Assembly: GCA_045576235.1 (NCBI GenBank)
Contig: JAZNGA010000037.1
Span: 1 to 27,045 of the forward strand
Source of the DNA: SIG437 sp045576235
GTDB lineage: Bacteria; Bacillota; Clostridia; UBA1381; UBA9506
Reading direction: 5' to 3'
Length of the DNA stretch: 27,045 nt
The notes under the pieces: model-generated
What the model saw: only the letters and a program-made list of their open reading frames with translations
Told to the model about the DNA's origin: nothing
Databases searched by the model: none
Translations under genes and position numbers: made by a program
Shown here: in pieces, positions 7,086 to 15,898 of the stretch
Numbering within the stretch: position 1 is the first letter of the stretch
Layout: each line of letters opens with the position of its first letter

Positions 7086-9008
7086 ATGAAAGAAAAATTT
7101 TATATAACGACTGCGATTGCCTACACATCCCGTAAGCCTCACATCGGAAACACTTACGAAATCGTTTTGACAGACGCTATCGCAAGATATAAAAAGATGC
7201 TCGGCTATGATGTATATTTTCTGACCGGCACAGACGAGCACGGCCAGAAAATTGAAGATATCGCTAAAGAGGCAGGCATTTCACCTAAGGAATATGTTGA
7301 TGGTGTTGCAGGTGAAATTAAGGAAATCTGGGATTTGATGGACACGGATTATGATAAATTCATCAGAACAACAGACGACTATCATGTTGAAGCTGTTCAA
7401 AAGATTTTCAAAAAGCTCTATGACCAGGGCGACATTTATAAAGGCGAATATGAAGGTCTTTACTGCGTTCCATGTGAGTCATTCTTCACGGAAACGCAGC
7501 TCGTTGACGGCAAATGTCCTGACTGCGGACGAGAAGTTGTTAAAACAAAGGAAGAAGCATATTTCTTCAAAATGAGCAAATATCAGGACAAACTCATTAA
7601 GCACATTGAAGAAAACCCCGAATTCATCCATCCCGAAAGCAGAAAGAAGGAAATGATTAACAACTTCTTAAAACCGGGACTTCAGGATTTGTGCGTTTCA
7701 AGAACATCTTTCAAATGGGGTGTTCCTGTCACATTTGATGACAAGCATGTTATCTATGTGTGGATTGACGCTCTTTCAAACTATATCACAGCTCTTGGCT
7801 ATTCTCCTGATAAAAAATCAGAACTTTATGAAAAATATTGGCCTGCTGATGTTCATATCATAGGAAAAGATATTCTTCGTTTCCATACAATCTATTGGCC
7901 CATTATGCTCATGGCTCTCGGCGAACCGCTTCCAAAGCAGATTTTTGGTCATCCGTGGTTGCTTTCAGGAATTGATAAAATGAGCAAATCAAGAGGAAAT
8001 GTTCTTTATGCCGATGACTTAGTCAAGCAGTTTGGCGTGGATGCAATCAGATATTATCTTTTGGCTGAAATGCCATATGCGCAGGACGGAACAATTTCCT
8101 ATGAAAACATAATAGCACGCTATAACGCTGACCTGGCAAACAACTTAGGAAACTTAGTCAGCAGAACTGTCGCAATGAGCAAAAAATATTTTGATGGTAA
8201 AATCATGCCGCAGTTTGAGGGCGAATTTGATGCTGATTTAAGAGACTGTGCTTTTAAATGTGTTAAAAGCTTCAAAGAAAAAATGGACACATTCCACACA
8301 GCCGATGCTTTAGCTGAAATATTTGCTTTATCAAGACGCGCAAATAAATATATTGACGAGACAATGCCATGGGCATTAGCTAAAGACGAATCACAAAAGG
8401 ACCGTCTTGGCGGCGTTCTCTACAACTTAATCGAAACTATCAGATTTATTGCTGTTATGTTAAGACCCTTCATGCCTCAAACAGCTGAAAGCATTTTTGC
8501 TCAGATTAATGCAAAAGAAAGGTCGTGGGACAGTGTTTCAGGCTTTGGTCTGACAGCAGAAGGCTCTTTCGTCGGCGAAAGCAAGATGCTTTTTGCCCGT
8601 CTTGATGAAAAGAAGCTTTTAGAAGAGCTTACCAAACAAAATGAGCCTGCAACGGAAGAAAAAAATATTGAAGAAGAAAACGCTAATCTCATTTCCATTG
8701 ACGATTTTGCCAAGGTTGAAATCAAAGTCGGTCTTGTTGTTAAATCGGAAAAGGTCGAAGGCTCTGACAAGCTTTTAGTTTCTCAGATTAAAATAGGCGA
8801 TGAAACAAGACAGATTGTTTCAGGAATTGCAGCACACTACTCTCCTGATGAATTTATCGGCAAAAAGGTTGCTGTCATCACAAACTTAAAGCCAGTCAAG
8901 CTCCGCGGTGTTTTATCAGAGGGTATGGTTTTGGCAGCTGCAAACAAAAAGAATTTATCTGTTATGACACTTGATAAGGACATTCCCGACGGAACCTGCA
9001 TAAGCTAA
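7086..9008 (+). CDS. metG: methionyl-tRNA synthetase
   Basis: This 640-residue enzyme charges tRNA-Met with methionine in the cytoplasm. It shows the class I signatures HIGN (residues 19-22) and KMSKS (298-302), and a zinc knuckle with Cys127, Cys130, Cys144 and Cys147. A helical anticodon-binding domain follows, then a C-terminal EMAP/Trbp111-type tRNA-binding domain (from ~residue 535: IDDFAKVEIKVGLV, LRGVLSEGMVLAA), which normally supports dimerisation. I chose ATG 7086, ten bases after GGAGG. The in-frame ATG at 7077 is only one base from that site. It is preceded by the structured RNA and followed by an 18-bp terminator. No T-box-like leader is convincing. Confidence 0.96.
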   Translation: MKEKFYITTAIAYTSRKPHIGNTYEIVLTDAIARYKKMLGYDVYFLTGTDEHGQKIEDIAKEAGISPKEYVDGVAGEIKEIWDLMDTDYDKFIRTTDDYHVEAVQKIFKKLYDQGDIYKGEYEGLYCVPCESFFTETQLVDGKCPDCGREVVKTKEEAYFFKMSKYQDKLIKHIEENPEFIHPESRKKEMINNFLKPGLQDLCVSRTSFKWGVPVTFDDKHVIYVWIDALSNYITALGYSPDKKSELYEKYWPADVHIIGKDILRFHTIYWPIMLMALGEPLPKQIFGHPWLLSGIDKMSKSRGNVLYADDLVKQFGVDAIRYYLLAEMPYAQDGTISYENIIARYNADLANNLGNLVSRTVAMSKKYFDGKIMPQFEGEFDADLRDCAFKCVKSFKEKMDTFHTADALAEIFALSRRANKYIDETMPWALAKDESQKDRLGGVLYNLIETIRFIAVMLRPFMPQTAESIFAQINAKERSWDSVSGFGLTAEGSFVGESKMLFARLDEKKLLEELTKQNEPATEEKNIEEENANLISIDDFAKVEIKVGLVVKSEKVEGSDKLLVSQIKIGDETRQIVSGIAAHYSPDEFIGKKVAVITNLKPVKLRGVLSEGMVLAAANKKNLSVMTLDKDIPDGTCIS

Positions 9009-9014
9009 ATAAAG

Positions 9015-9057
9015 AAAGAAACTGTCTTACAGCTTAAAACTGTAAGACAGTTTCTTT
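9015..9057. terminator. bidirectional terminator of metG and the small convergent gene
   Basis: Arms 9015-9032 and 9040-9057 make a perfect 18-bp stem with a 7-base loop. The outer part is A-rich on one side and T-rich on the other, so it can end transcription in both directions. It lies 6 bp after the metG stop and 8 bp from the end of the convergent gene. Confidence 0.8.
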
Positions 9058-9065
9058 AAAACGGG

Positions 9066-9239
9066 CTAAATGTCTCCCCTGAGGAGATTTTCCGCATAAT
9101 CCTTTAAGCTTTCAAAAGAATTAACGCCGCCTGCGCGCGATTGAATCTGTTCTCTGACATAGTCAGGAAGCGTGTTATAATACTCTCTTGCTTCAGATTC
9201 ATTTTCTAAGACTTCATTGAGTCCCGGATATTTCTGCAT
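9066..9239 (-). CDS. small conserved protein of unknown function
   Basis: A 57-residue acidic, helical protein (MQKYPGLNEVLENESEAREYY, then LPDYVREQI and SFESLKDYAENL). I recognise this as a type of small protein seen often in Clostridia without assigned function. I see no signal peptide, membrane segment or metal motif. AAGGAG lies 11 bases before ATG 9239 but only two bases before the in-frame ATG 9248, so the shorter start is preferred. It is monocistronic and convergent with metG, sharing its terminator. Confidence 0.7.
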   Translation of the reverse strand: MQKYPGLNEVLENESEAREYYNTLPDYVREQIQSRAGGVNSFESLKDYAENLLRGDI

Positions 9240-9371
9240 AGAAATCATTTCTCCTTCTTTTGTAAATTTGCCTATATTTTATGCGGAAAAAAATATTTTA
9301 TACAAATTTTGTTAATAATTAAAACAAGTCCACACATAATAAAATAAGAAAATAGAAAAAGGAGAAAAGTT

Positions 9372-11162
9372 ATGTTTATAACCGAAGATATAAAATATAT
9401 TGGAGTTAACGACCATAAGATTGATTTGTTTGAAGGGCAATATGTCGTTCCTAATGGCATATCCTATAACTCTTATGCAATTTTAGATGAAAAAATTGCA
9501 ATTATGGACACAGTTGACCAAAACTTCACTCACGAATGGCTTGATAACATCCAGAAAGCTCTAAGCAGCCGCACTCCCGATTATCTTATCATTCAACACA
9601 TGGAGCCGGACCACTCGGCAAACATATTTAATTTTATGAAAATCTATCCAAATGCTCAGATTGTTTCTTCCGCAAAATCTTTTGCTATGATGAAAGGATT
9701 TTTCGGAACAGAATTTGAAGACAGACGCATAATTGTCGGCGAAGGAGACACTCTTTCTCTCGGCAAGCATAATTTAACTTTTGTCACAGCCCCGATGGTT
9801 CATTGGCCTGAGGTTATCGTGACATATGATGCCACGGATAAGGTCCTTTTTTCAGCTGATGGATTCGGCAAATTCGGTGCTTTAGATGTTGAGGAAGATT
9901 GGGCATGCGAAGCAAGACGCTATTTTATCGGCATTGTCGGAAAATATGGTGCTCAGGTTCAAAGCCTTCTCAAAAAGGCGGCAACGCTTGACATAGAGAA
10001 GATTTGCCCGCTCCATGGACCTGTTTTAACTGAAAACTTAGGATATTATTTAAATTTATATAATATATGGTCAAGCTATCAATCAGAATCTGAAGGCATT
10101 GTGATTGCATACACATCAGTTTACGGAAACACAAAAAAGGCTGTTATGCAGCTTGCTGAAAAGCTTAAAGAAAACGGTTGTCCCAAGGTTGTCGTAAATG
10201 ATTTGGCAAGATGTGATATGGCAGAAGCTGTCGAAGATGCTTTCAGATATAATAAAATTGTGTTTGCAACGACAACATACAATGCAGAAATTTTCCCGTT
10301 TATGAGAGATTTCATTTCCCATCTCACAGAACGCAATTTCCAGAACAAAACTGTTGCCTTCATTGAGAATGGAAGTTGGGCACCATGCGCAACCAAGGTG
10401 ATGAAAGAAATGTTTGCAAAATCAAAAAATCTGACATATGCAGAAAACACAGTTAAGATTATGTCCGCATTGAACGAGGAAAGCACGAAGGAATTAAACA
10501 ATCTGGCCGATGAGCTTTGCAAGGATTATCTTGCTCAGCAGGATAAAACAGCAAACAAAAATGACCTGTCTGCTCTTTTCAACATAGGTTATGGTTTATA
10601 TGTTATCACATCAAATGATGGTAAAAACGATAATGGTCTCATCGTCAACACAGTCACTCAGGTCACCAACACACCAAACAGAATTGCTGTTGCCATAAAT
10701 AAAGAAAACTATTCGCACCATATCATAAAGCAGTCAGGAAAAATGAACATCAACTGTCTCTCTGTTGATGCCCCCTTCTCCATTTTTGAAACCTTCGGTT
10801 TCCAGAGCGGAAGGAATACGGATAAATTCAAGGGAATGGAAACTATGCGCTCCGATAATGGCCTTATTTTCCTCCCAAGGCACATAAATTCCTTTATGTC
10901 TTTAGTTGTTGAACAATATGTTGACCTTGACACACACGGAATGTTTATATGCTCTATAACAGAGGCAAGAGTTATGTCTTCTCTTGAAACGATGACATAC
11001 ACATATTATCAGGATAATGTTAAGCCAAAGCCTGAAACAGACGGAAAAAAAGGCTTTGTCTGCAAAATATGTGGCTATGTCTATGAAGGCGACACTCTTC
11101 CCGATGACTATATTTGCCCACTTTGCAAACACGGCGCATCAGACTTCGAACCTATAAAATAA
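9372..11162 (+). CDS. flavodiiron protein fused to flavin reductase and rubredoxin domains
   Basis: This 596-residue cytoplasmic enzyme should reduce O2 and/or NO. A metallo-beta-lactamase-like diiron domain comes first, with ligands H76-x-E78-x-D80-H81 (QHMEPDH), MVHWPE, the SADGFG aspartate and CPLHGP. A flavodoxin domain starts near residue 242 (YTSVYGNT). A flavin-reductase-like domain follows at about 395-550 (IGYGLYVIT, NTVTQVTN, NINCLS). A rubredoxin ends the protein, with two CxxC pairs (CKICGYVY and CPLCKHG). Having both electron-donor domains on one chain suggests it can take electrons from NAD(P)H without separate rubredoxin. AAGGAG lies ahead of ATG 9372. It is monocistronic with its own terminator. 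Diiron ligands appear complete. Confidence 0.93.
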   Translation: MFITEDIKYIGVNDHKIDLFEGQYVVPNGISYNSYAILDEKIAIMDTVDQNFTHEWLDNIQKALSSRTPDYLIIQHMEPDHSANIFNFMKIYPNAQIVSSAKSFAMMKGFFGTEFEDRRIIVGEGDTLSLGKHNLTFVTAPMVHWPEVIVTYDATDKVLFSADGFGKFGALDVEEDWACEARRYFIGIVGKYGAQVQSLLKKAATLDIEKICPLHGPVLTENLGYYLNLYNIWSSYQSESEGIVIAYTSVYGNTKKAVMQLAEKLKENGCPKVVVNDLARCDMAEAVEDAFRYNKIVFATTTYNAEIFPFMRDFISHLTERNFQNKTVAFIENGSWAPCATKVMKEMFAKSKNLTYAENTVKIMSALNEESTKELNNLADELCKDYLAQQDKTANKNDLSALFNIGYGLYVITSNDGKNDNGLIVNTVTQVTNTPNRIAVAINKENYSHHIIKQSGKMNINCLSVDAPFSIFETFGFQSGRNTDKFKGMETMRSDNGLIFLPRHINSFMSLVVEQYVDLDTHGMFICSITEARVMSSLETMTYTYYQDNVKPKPETDGKKGFVCKICGYVYEGDTLPDDYICPLCKHGASDFEPIK

Positions 11163-11170
11163 TATAATCC

Positions 11171-11206
11171 TTAAGCTCCGATGGAAATTTTTCTGTCGGA
11201 GCTTAA
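11171..11206 (+). terminator. terminator of the flavodiiron gene
   Basis: Arms 11171-11181 and 11196-11206 form a perfect 11-bp stem; an A-run and a T-run inside the loop may pair further. T-rich sequence follows. It starts 8 bp after the stop codon. Confidence 0.7.
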
Positions 11207-11289
11207 TTTATTCACTTTTTTCTCATCTCCTGCATATTATGTTGTAACAGAGACAAATTTTGTCTTAAATTTTTCAGGAGGTAATATTA

Positions 11290-12132
11290 ATGAATGAAAA
11301 ACAGAGGGTAAATCCTTTTTCACCGTGTAGCGACATAAAGGATTCAGTTTGCATACATACTGATAAGGTTTACGATTCGTGCAAGGATAAGGATTGCATT
11401 GAAGATGCAAGGGTTTTCTTCACAGCCTGCGACCAGGAAACAATTGACAGAGCAGTGAATGTTAAAGCGAGAAAATCTGAAATTATTTGGGTTTTTTCTG
11501 ATGTTGAGCCCGTCCCCTTCAATGGTGGATATTACACAGTCGATTTAAAATTTTTCTTCAGAATAACGCTTGATGTATTCCTTGGCGTAGGCAAACCAAC
11601 AAAGGTTGAAGGTCTTGCAACATTTGATAAGAAAGTTATTCTCTATGGCTCAGAGGGCAACGCTAAGGTCTTTGAATCAAAATATAGCTACGACAGTTTC
11701 GATGAACAGCTCTGGCAGAAAACAAATATGCCAAAAGCAGTTGTTGAGGTTGTTGACCCTCTCGTCCTTTCTGCAAAGCTTGTTGATATTAACGATAAAA
11801 TGTGCTGTTGCACTGATGACATTGATTTTTCAACTGTCCCTGAATGTATTTGCAGAGTGTTTGATAACTCGCTTGTTTTGGGTGGCGAGCGAAAAAGAGT
11901 GTTTGTCACAATCGGTCTTTTCTCCATTGTGAGAATTGAAAGAAGTGTTCAGCTCCTCATTCCCGCATATGATTTCTGCATCCCGCAAAAAGAATGTGTC
12001 GGTGCAAGCGAAGATTGTCCCTGCGACATTTTTGATAAAATCGAATTCCCGTTTGAAGAATTTTTCCCACCGGAACGAACAGACTGCTGCATCTCGGAGC
12101 CCGAACAAGACCGCGGCTATTGCTGCAGATAA
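11290..12132 (+). CDS. Cys-rich conserved Clostridia protein of unknown function
   Basis: This 280-residue protein has no signal peptide. It opens with NPFSPCSDIKDSVCIHTDKV and YDSCKDKDCIEDARVF, has a beta-rich middle (FNGGYYTVDLKFFF, GLATFDKKVILYGSEG), and carries Cys clusters MCCCTD, CICRVF, DCPCDIF and a CC-rich end (TDCCIS, YCCR). I recognise it as a widespread conserved protein of spore-forming Clostridia without an assigned role. The Cys-rich, secretion-signal-free architecture would fit a cross-linked spore-coat-type structural protein, but that is inference only. ATG 11290 has CAGGAGG upstream. It stands alone between two terminators. Confidence 0.75.
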   Translation: MNEKQRVNPFSPCSDIKDSVCIHTDKVYDSCKDKDCIEDARVFFTACDQETIDRAVNVKARKSEIIWVFSDVEPVPFNGGYYTVDLKFFFRITLDVFLGVGKPTKVEGLATFDKKVILYGSEGNAKVFESKYSYDSFDEQLWQKTNMPKAVVEVVDPLVLSAKLVDINDKMCCCTDDIDFSTVPECICRVFDNSLVLGGERKRVFVTIGLFSIVRIERSVQLLIPAYDFCIPQKECVGASEDCPCDIFDKIEFPFEEFFPPERTDCCISEPEQDRGYCCR

Positions 12133-12148
12133 AAAGTAGCAAACCAAA

Positions 12149-12187
12149 ATGAACCCCGCCCTGTCTGCTTGACAGGGCGGGGTTCAT
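12149..12187. terminator. 17-bp GC-rich hairpin between convergent genes
   Basis: Arms 12149-12165 and 12171-12187 form a perfect stem with a 5-base loop. Only a short T-run follows, on the minus strand, and none on the plus strand. It probably terminates or stabilises both converging transcripts. The remaining 127 bp up to 12314 show nothing else I can support. Confidence 0.65.
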
Positions 12188-12314
12188 CGCTACAGCCTCT
12201 CGACTGCTTTACTTATTCTTTTCATATTTTCCCGCGGCAACAAATACCATATTTTCGAAATAAGAATAATTACGCCCGAAGAAACACCATCAATTTACAT
12301 GGCGTATCACTATT

Positions 12315-13481
12315 TTATTTATGTGTGTACCAGTTGTTATAAATATTTTCCGCCCTACTACAAGGACCATTTTGTATCGTGTAAGTCTTTTTTTGCATTA
12401 AGCAATCAATCAATTCAACAAGTCTTTTTGCGGCAACATCCGGATTCCAGACCTCAAGCATCGTCTTATATGCCGCTTTACTCATTTCATTTCTCTCTTT
12501 TTCATTATCGAGCAAATATTTCACCTTTTTATATAAACTGTCCCAGTTTTCACTTTCAAAAATCAAACCATTCTTTTTTTCTTCAATCAAAAATGGCGCC
12601 GAACCGATTGCATGACTTGCAACACAGGCACAACCGCTGTTCATAGCTTCATTCAGCACTGCACCCCAGCCTTCATTAAAGTCTGAAGTAAAAAGAAATA
12701 TTTCAGACTTTTCCATATATTTTCTCACCTTGTCATAAGGAAGAGCACCCACCAGTTTTATGTTATCACAAAGATTATTTTCAGCAATAAGCTCTTTGAC
12801 TTCTGATTCTTTTTCCCCTGTTCCGACAAATGTGAGACAAAAATCATACCCCTCTTCTTTCAGCTTTTTAGCTACCCAAACTGCCGATTCAGGATGCTTT
12901 AACCCAAGAAATCTACCGGTCCACAATATTGAATGAGGCTCTTTCTTCTTTATTAATTCATCAATATCATATTTAATGACTTTTGTAAAATATCCCCATT
13001 TATATACTCTGTCTTCAAAGTTCAGGTAAGTATTAATATCACCTGCGGCATAAGCGCTTGCGCACAAACTATAAATAGGATGTTTAGAAAATCTTTTATA
13101 ATGTTTGAAAACTCTAAGGTAGTTTTTTATTTTATATTTAATTCCCTGCGTACCATCTTTGAAAAGCCTTTCACCATACTTGAATGTAATTTTTCCATTT
13201 TTTAAGCGTTTTTTTATGAAGCTGTCACTACTGCTTCCAATAATCACAACATCACTGTCATCTGCAAGATTATATGCTCTTTTCATATTTTCTTCACTGT
13301 CATAAGTCGTTAGAACAAAAGGATATTTTTTATTCATATCCTCATAACCAAAGTTCAGTCTTTCAGCAGGCGTGGGACAATTTGCAACAAAGCAAAAATC
13401 ATCACCCAGCATTTCATATAATGCCATACATATAGGAAGTTGATGATGATTCATAAAATTTGAAAAAAAAGCAATCTTCAT
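12315..13481 (-). CDS. glycosyltransferase family 4 (GT-B fold)
   Basis: A 388-residue cytoplasmic protein. The N-terminal domain begins MKIAFFSNFMNHHQLPI. The C-terminal domain shows ILWTGRFLGLKHPESAV, FVGTGEKE, NIKLVGALPYDKVRKYM and the donor-binding signature FNEGWGAVLNEAMNSGC, typical of GT4/GT1 retaining enzymes that use nucleotide-sugars. The acceptor cannot be inferred; cell-surface polysaccharide or glycolipid synthesis is usual. I chose ATG 13481 with GGAGGG five bases upstream. The ORF could begin four codons earlier, but those codons overlap that ribosome site. It is isolated, with no other glycan-biosynthesis gene nearby. Confidence 0.88.
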   Translation of the reverse strand: MKIAFFSNFMNHHQLPICMALYEMLGDDFCFVANCPTPAERLNFGYEDMNKKYPFVLTTYDSEENMKRAYNLADDSDVVIIGSSSDSFIKKRLKNGKITFKYGERLFKDGTQGIKYKIKNYLRVFKHYKRFSKHPIYSLCASAYAAGDINTYLNFEDRVYKWGYFTKVIKYDIDELIKKKEPHSILWTGRFLGLKHPESAVWVAKKLKEEGYDFCLTFVGTGEKESEVKELIAENNLCDNIKLVGALPYDKVRKYMEKSEIFLFTSDFNEGWGAVLNEAMNSGCACVASHAIGSAPFLIEEKKNGLIFESENWDSLYKKVKYLLDNEKERNEMSKAAYKTMLEVWNPDVAAKRLVELIDCLMQKKTYTIQNGPCSRAENIYNNWYTHK

Positions 13482-13601
13482 AGTTCCCTCCAAATAAGAG
13501 TTTTTACCATTCTATCATAAAAAACACAATTGCGCAATAGCGCAAATTATATTCCCCGTTTTAAGCTTGTAGGTTTAATATATATTTTTTTGAAAAAACT
13601 A

Positions 13602-13630
13602 TTGACAAATCAAGAAAAACATGATATCAT
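13602..13630 (+). promoter_or_regulatory. promoter of tRNA-Leu
   Basis: A perfect -35 TTGACA (13602-13607) and -10 TATCAT (13625-13630) are spaced by 17 bp. Transcription would begin about four bases before the tRNA. Confidence 0.8.
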
Positions 13631-13640
13631 ATTTTGGTAA

Positions 13641-13728
13641 GCTCGAGTGGCGGAACTGGCAGACGCCCGGGACTTAAAATCCCGTGGGACCAAATCCCGT
13701 ACCGGTTCGATTCCGGTTTCGAGCACCA
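13641..13728 (+). tRNA. tRNA-Leu (anticodon UAA)
   Basis: The acceptor strand GCTCGAG (13641-13647) pairs with TTCGAGC before the discriminator A, and CCA (13726-13728) is encoded. The anticodon stem CGGGA/TCCCG carries the loop CTTAAAA, giving anticodon TAA. A long variable arm (class II) and a GGTTCGATTCC T-arm are present. It decodes UUA, and UUG by wobble. A strong promoter and a terminator flank it. Confidence 0.97.
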
Positions 13729-13730
13729 CA

Positions 13731-13764
13731 AAAACAGCGGAAAACCAGTGGTTTCCGCTGTTTT
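13731..13764 (+). terminator. terminator of tRNA-Leu
   Basis: Arms 13731-13743 and 13752-13764 form a 13-bp stem (AAAACAGCGG core) followed by more T residues, immediately after the tRNA. Confidence 0.8.
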
Positions 13765-13774
13765 TTCTTGTTTT

Positions 13775-13826
13775 CATATAAAAAAAGCCTGAAATGAGTG
13801 ATTTCATTTCAGGCTTTTTTTATATG
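13775..13826. terminator. second, bidirectional terminator
   Basis: Arms 13775-13797 and 13804-13826 form a perfect 23-bp stem with a 6-base loop. A7/T7 runs inside the stem let it act in both directions. It would end the minus-strand esterase transcript and back up the tRNA terminator. Confidence 0.8.
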
Positions 13827-13863
13827 AACATTATTCTGATTCTGTTTGCAGCGCGCTTTTAGA

Positions 13864-14952
13864 CTATTTAAAATATTTATCCGCAAAGTCCATATAACAC
13901 TGCCAGTCAAATTTTGTAAGGTCGTGGTCAATATCAGTACGATGATATGCAATTTTTCCTTCATGATATTTTTTATTCAGCACAACCTCATCATCTATAA
14001 CTACACCTTTCTCCCCGTAAAGCTCATACACTTTACTTGCAAGTTTTGCACTTAAAAGCTCTGCATCAGGGTCAGACCATTCATCAAGTCCGTCGCTTTT
14101 AACATATAATGGACGGGGGGCAATAGCCGCCAGCAACATATGCTGATCTAAAGGCAACATCTCTTCCCTGTCGTTGTAACGATGATAGTTTTCGCAAAAC
14201 CAGTCGCTGATATTAATGTTTTTAATGCGTTCTCCTTTTTTTCCGCGCGTATAAGCCGCACCTGTGCAACCTGAGCTGTTAGACACAGTTATCGCAAATC
14301 TCTCGTCTGTTGCTCCTGCCCACAGAGCTGCTTTTCCGCAGCGTGAATGACCTATTATAACAGTTTTCGTATGTTCTATGTCGCTGTCTCTTTCAAAATA
14401 GTCCATAACACGACTTGCACCAAAAGCCCAGCCTGAGATAGTTGCCCAGGAACGATGTGTCCTTTGGCTTGTGTCAGGCTGCATAGCTGCAAAAACACCT
14501 TTTTTAAATTCCGAATGATGCGGCCAATCCGGAGACACATGTCCGACAGGCATAACTGCGACACCATAGCCACGCGCTAAAATGTCTGAAACAGGCAGAA
14601 AATCATAGTCAATTTTCTCTGCAAAATTCACCTCTTTCATATATACCTCATTTTCAACAAATAAAAACATCGGAACAGGCATATTGCTTTGAGGCAAAAA
14701 CAAGTGCACATCAAAGGGGATGTCATTAACATAAATTTCAATTTCCTTATATCTTATGTTTTTTCCCAAATATGAGTCCTCAGAGCGTTTCTTTTTAAAC
14801 TCCAGTTTCTGCGGAATTTCATAAGGACGCACACCGTAAACAAAATTCTCAAGAAGCATCATAATTTCCGGTCTGCGAAAATATTCCCACTCCTCGATGT
14901 TTGTTATTTTAACTCCAGAAATAGATGTTAAGAGATTCATTCTATCATCCAT
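13864..14952 (-). CDS. CE15-like glucuronoyl esterase (alpha/beta hydrolase)
   Basis: A 362-residue enzyme resembling carbohydrate esterase family 15, which cleaves esters of 4-O-methyl-glucuronate in xylan. Visible signatures are the nucleophile elbow GHSRCGKAALWAGATDERF (Ser in GHSRCG), SNSSGCTGAA, HRSWATISGWAFGASRVMDYF, LPLDQHMLLAAIAPRPLYV, then DEWSDPDAE, and a C-terminal His in HDLTKFDW that should complete the triad. There is no signal peptide, so unlike secreted xylan esterases it should act inside the cell on imported oligosaccharides or another small ester. ATG 14952 has AAGGAG nine bases upstream. It is separated from the sugar-oxidoreductase operon by a weak terminator but probably belongs to the same catabolic programme. 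Confidence 0.8.
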   Translation of the reverse strand: MDDRMNLLTSISGVKITNIEEWEYFRRPEIMMLLENFVYGVRPYEIPQKLEFKKKRSEDSYLGKNIRYKEIEIYVNDIPFDVHLFLPQSNMPVPMFLFVENEVYMKEVNFAEKIDYDFLPVSDILARGYGVAVMPVGHVSPDWPHHSEFKKGVFAAMQPDTSQRTHRSWATISGWAFGASRVMDYFERDSDIEHTKTVIIGHSRCGKAALWAGATDERFAITVSNSSGCTGAAYTRGKKGERIKNINISDWFCENYHRYNDREEMLPLDQHMLLAAIAPRPLYVKSDGLDEWSDPDAELLSAKLASKVYELYGEKGVVIDDEVVLNKKYHEGKIAYHRTDIDHDLTKFDWQCYMDFADKYFK

Positions 14953-14997
14953 TTAAATCTTCTCCTTTTTGAGCCTTTTAGTTTTTTCTTTTAATCT

Positions 14998-15030
14998 GCA
15001 AAAAGGGCAAGCTGAGCCCCCTTTTTTTGC
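14998..15030 (-). terminator. terminator of the oxidoreductase/isomerase operon
   Basis: An imperfect hairpin with GGGC/GCCC at its centre flanked by A5 and T7 runs; the minus-strand transcript would end in T5. It lies 9 bp after the ancestral stop of the isomerase-like gene. Confidence 0.5.
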
Positions 15031-15107
15031 AAAAACTATTAAATCAATTTTCCCGAAAGGAATTTCACTGCCTCACCTATATCATCCGAAGGATTTTCTC
15101 CAACCTC

Positions 15108-15881
15108 TCATTCAATGGTTAAAAAGCCTTTATAGCCTATGTCATTTAATGCATAAAGATAATTGTCAAAATCAACATCGCCTTTGCCAAGCGGAAGCTC
15201 GATATATGCATCACCCTGATTAGCCTCTTCATCAATTATTCTGTAAATAACCTCAGGATTGCTCTGGCGAAGCTTTTTTCCATCTTTTGCGTGAGTATGT
15301 ACGATGTAGTCCTTTAATATATATACTCCTTTTACGGGGTCATCCCCTGTTACCATAACAAAATTTGCAGGATCGAAGTTTACTGCAACTCCTTTAGAAC
15401 CGAGGTCATCAAGAAACATTTTAAGTGTTGTTGCAATCTCAGGGCCCGTTTCAATCGCAAAATGTGCCCCCACTTCATCAGCATAGCGCGAAAGCTCAAA
15501 GCACGCCTCCTGCATTATTTTATATCGCTCGTGATTTTTATCATTCGGGACAACACCAATATGTGTTGTTACAATATTTGTTTCAAGCTCCTTTGCCAAA
15601 TCAAGTATTCTCTTTGATTTTTCGATTAATCCTGCATTTAACTCACGGTTGCCAAATCCTCTTCCCAAATCTCCGCATAGTGCAGAAAATATAAGGCCGT
15701 TTGACTTAACCATGTCAAGAAGTTCTCGTCTTTTTTGTGCGTTCATATTTTCAGGCGCAAACTCTCCGCTTGTTGCATACATCTGCAGACCTTTTGCACC
15801 AAGCTGTGCCGCCTTTTCTATAGCCTCTTTTGCAGGAAGCTTGAATGAATCCAACATCACACCAATCGGAAACTGATACAT
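15108..15881 (-). CDS. sugar phosphate isomerase/epimerase-like TIM barrel, prematurely stopped
   Basis: A 257-residue protein of the xylose-isomerase-like TIM-barrel superfamily (AP endonuclease family 2 fold). It opens IGVMLDSFKLP and shows VTTHIGVVP, FAIETGPE, VNFDPANF, VHTHAKDGK and ELPLGKGDVDF, which carry the usual Glu/His/Asp metal ligands. AGGAGG lies seven bases before ATG 15881. The frame ends at TGA (15108-15110) right after FLTIE. Directly beyond, the same frame continues for 22 codons (EVGENPSDDIGEAVKFLSGK, then LI) to tandem TAA-TAG. Homologues usually read TIERE at this point, so an Arg codon seems to have become TGA. The loss removes only the last helix, so function may survive. 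No selenocysteine role is expected there. It sits last in the Gfo/Idh operon. Confidence 0.82.
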   Translation of the reverse strand: MYQFPIGVMLDSFKLPAKEAIEKAAQLGAKGLQMYATSGEFAPENMNAQKRRELLDMVKSNGLIFSALCGDLGRGFGNRELNAGLIEKSKRILDLAKELETNIVTTHIGVVPNDKNHERYKIMQEACFELSRYADEVGAHFAIETGPEIATTLKMFLDDLGSKGVAVNFDPANFVMVTGDDPVKGVYILKDYIVHTHAKDGKKLRQSNPEVIYRIIDEEANQGDAYIELPLGKGDVDFDNYLYALNDIGYKGFLTIE

Positions 15882-15898
15882 AGTCTTTCCTCCTGTTA

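Noticed and set aside
10121..11132. Several minus-strand ORFs within the flavodiiron gene
   Set aside because: They are antisense shadows with no ribosome sites, and the plus-strand frame has clear motifs throughout.
13610..13807. Minus-strand ORF of 65 codons across the tRNA-Leu gene
   Set aside because: It is antisense to the tRNA and its terminator; the GIEPV...SRASASSATRA-type peptide is a known artefact of translating the reverse of tRNA-Leu genes.
15108..15110. TGA in the isomerase-like gene read as selenocysteine
   Set aside because: The position is normally Arg near the C-terminus, not a redox site, and no obvious SECIS-like hairpin follows.
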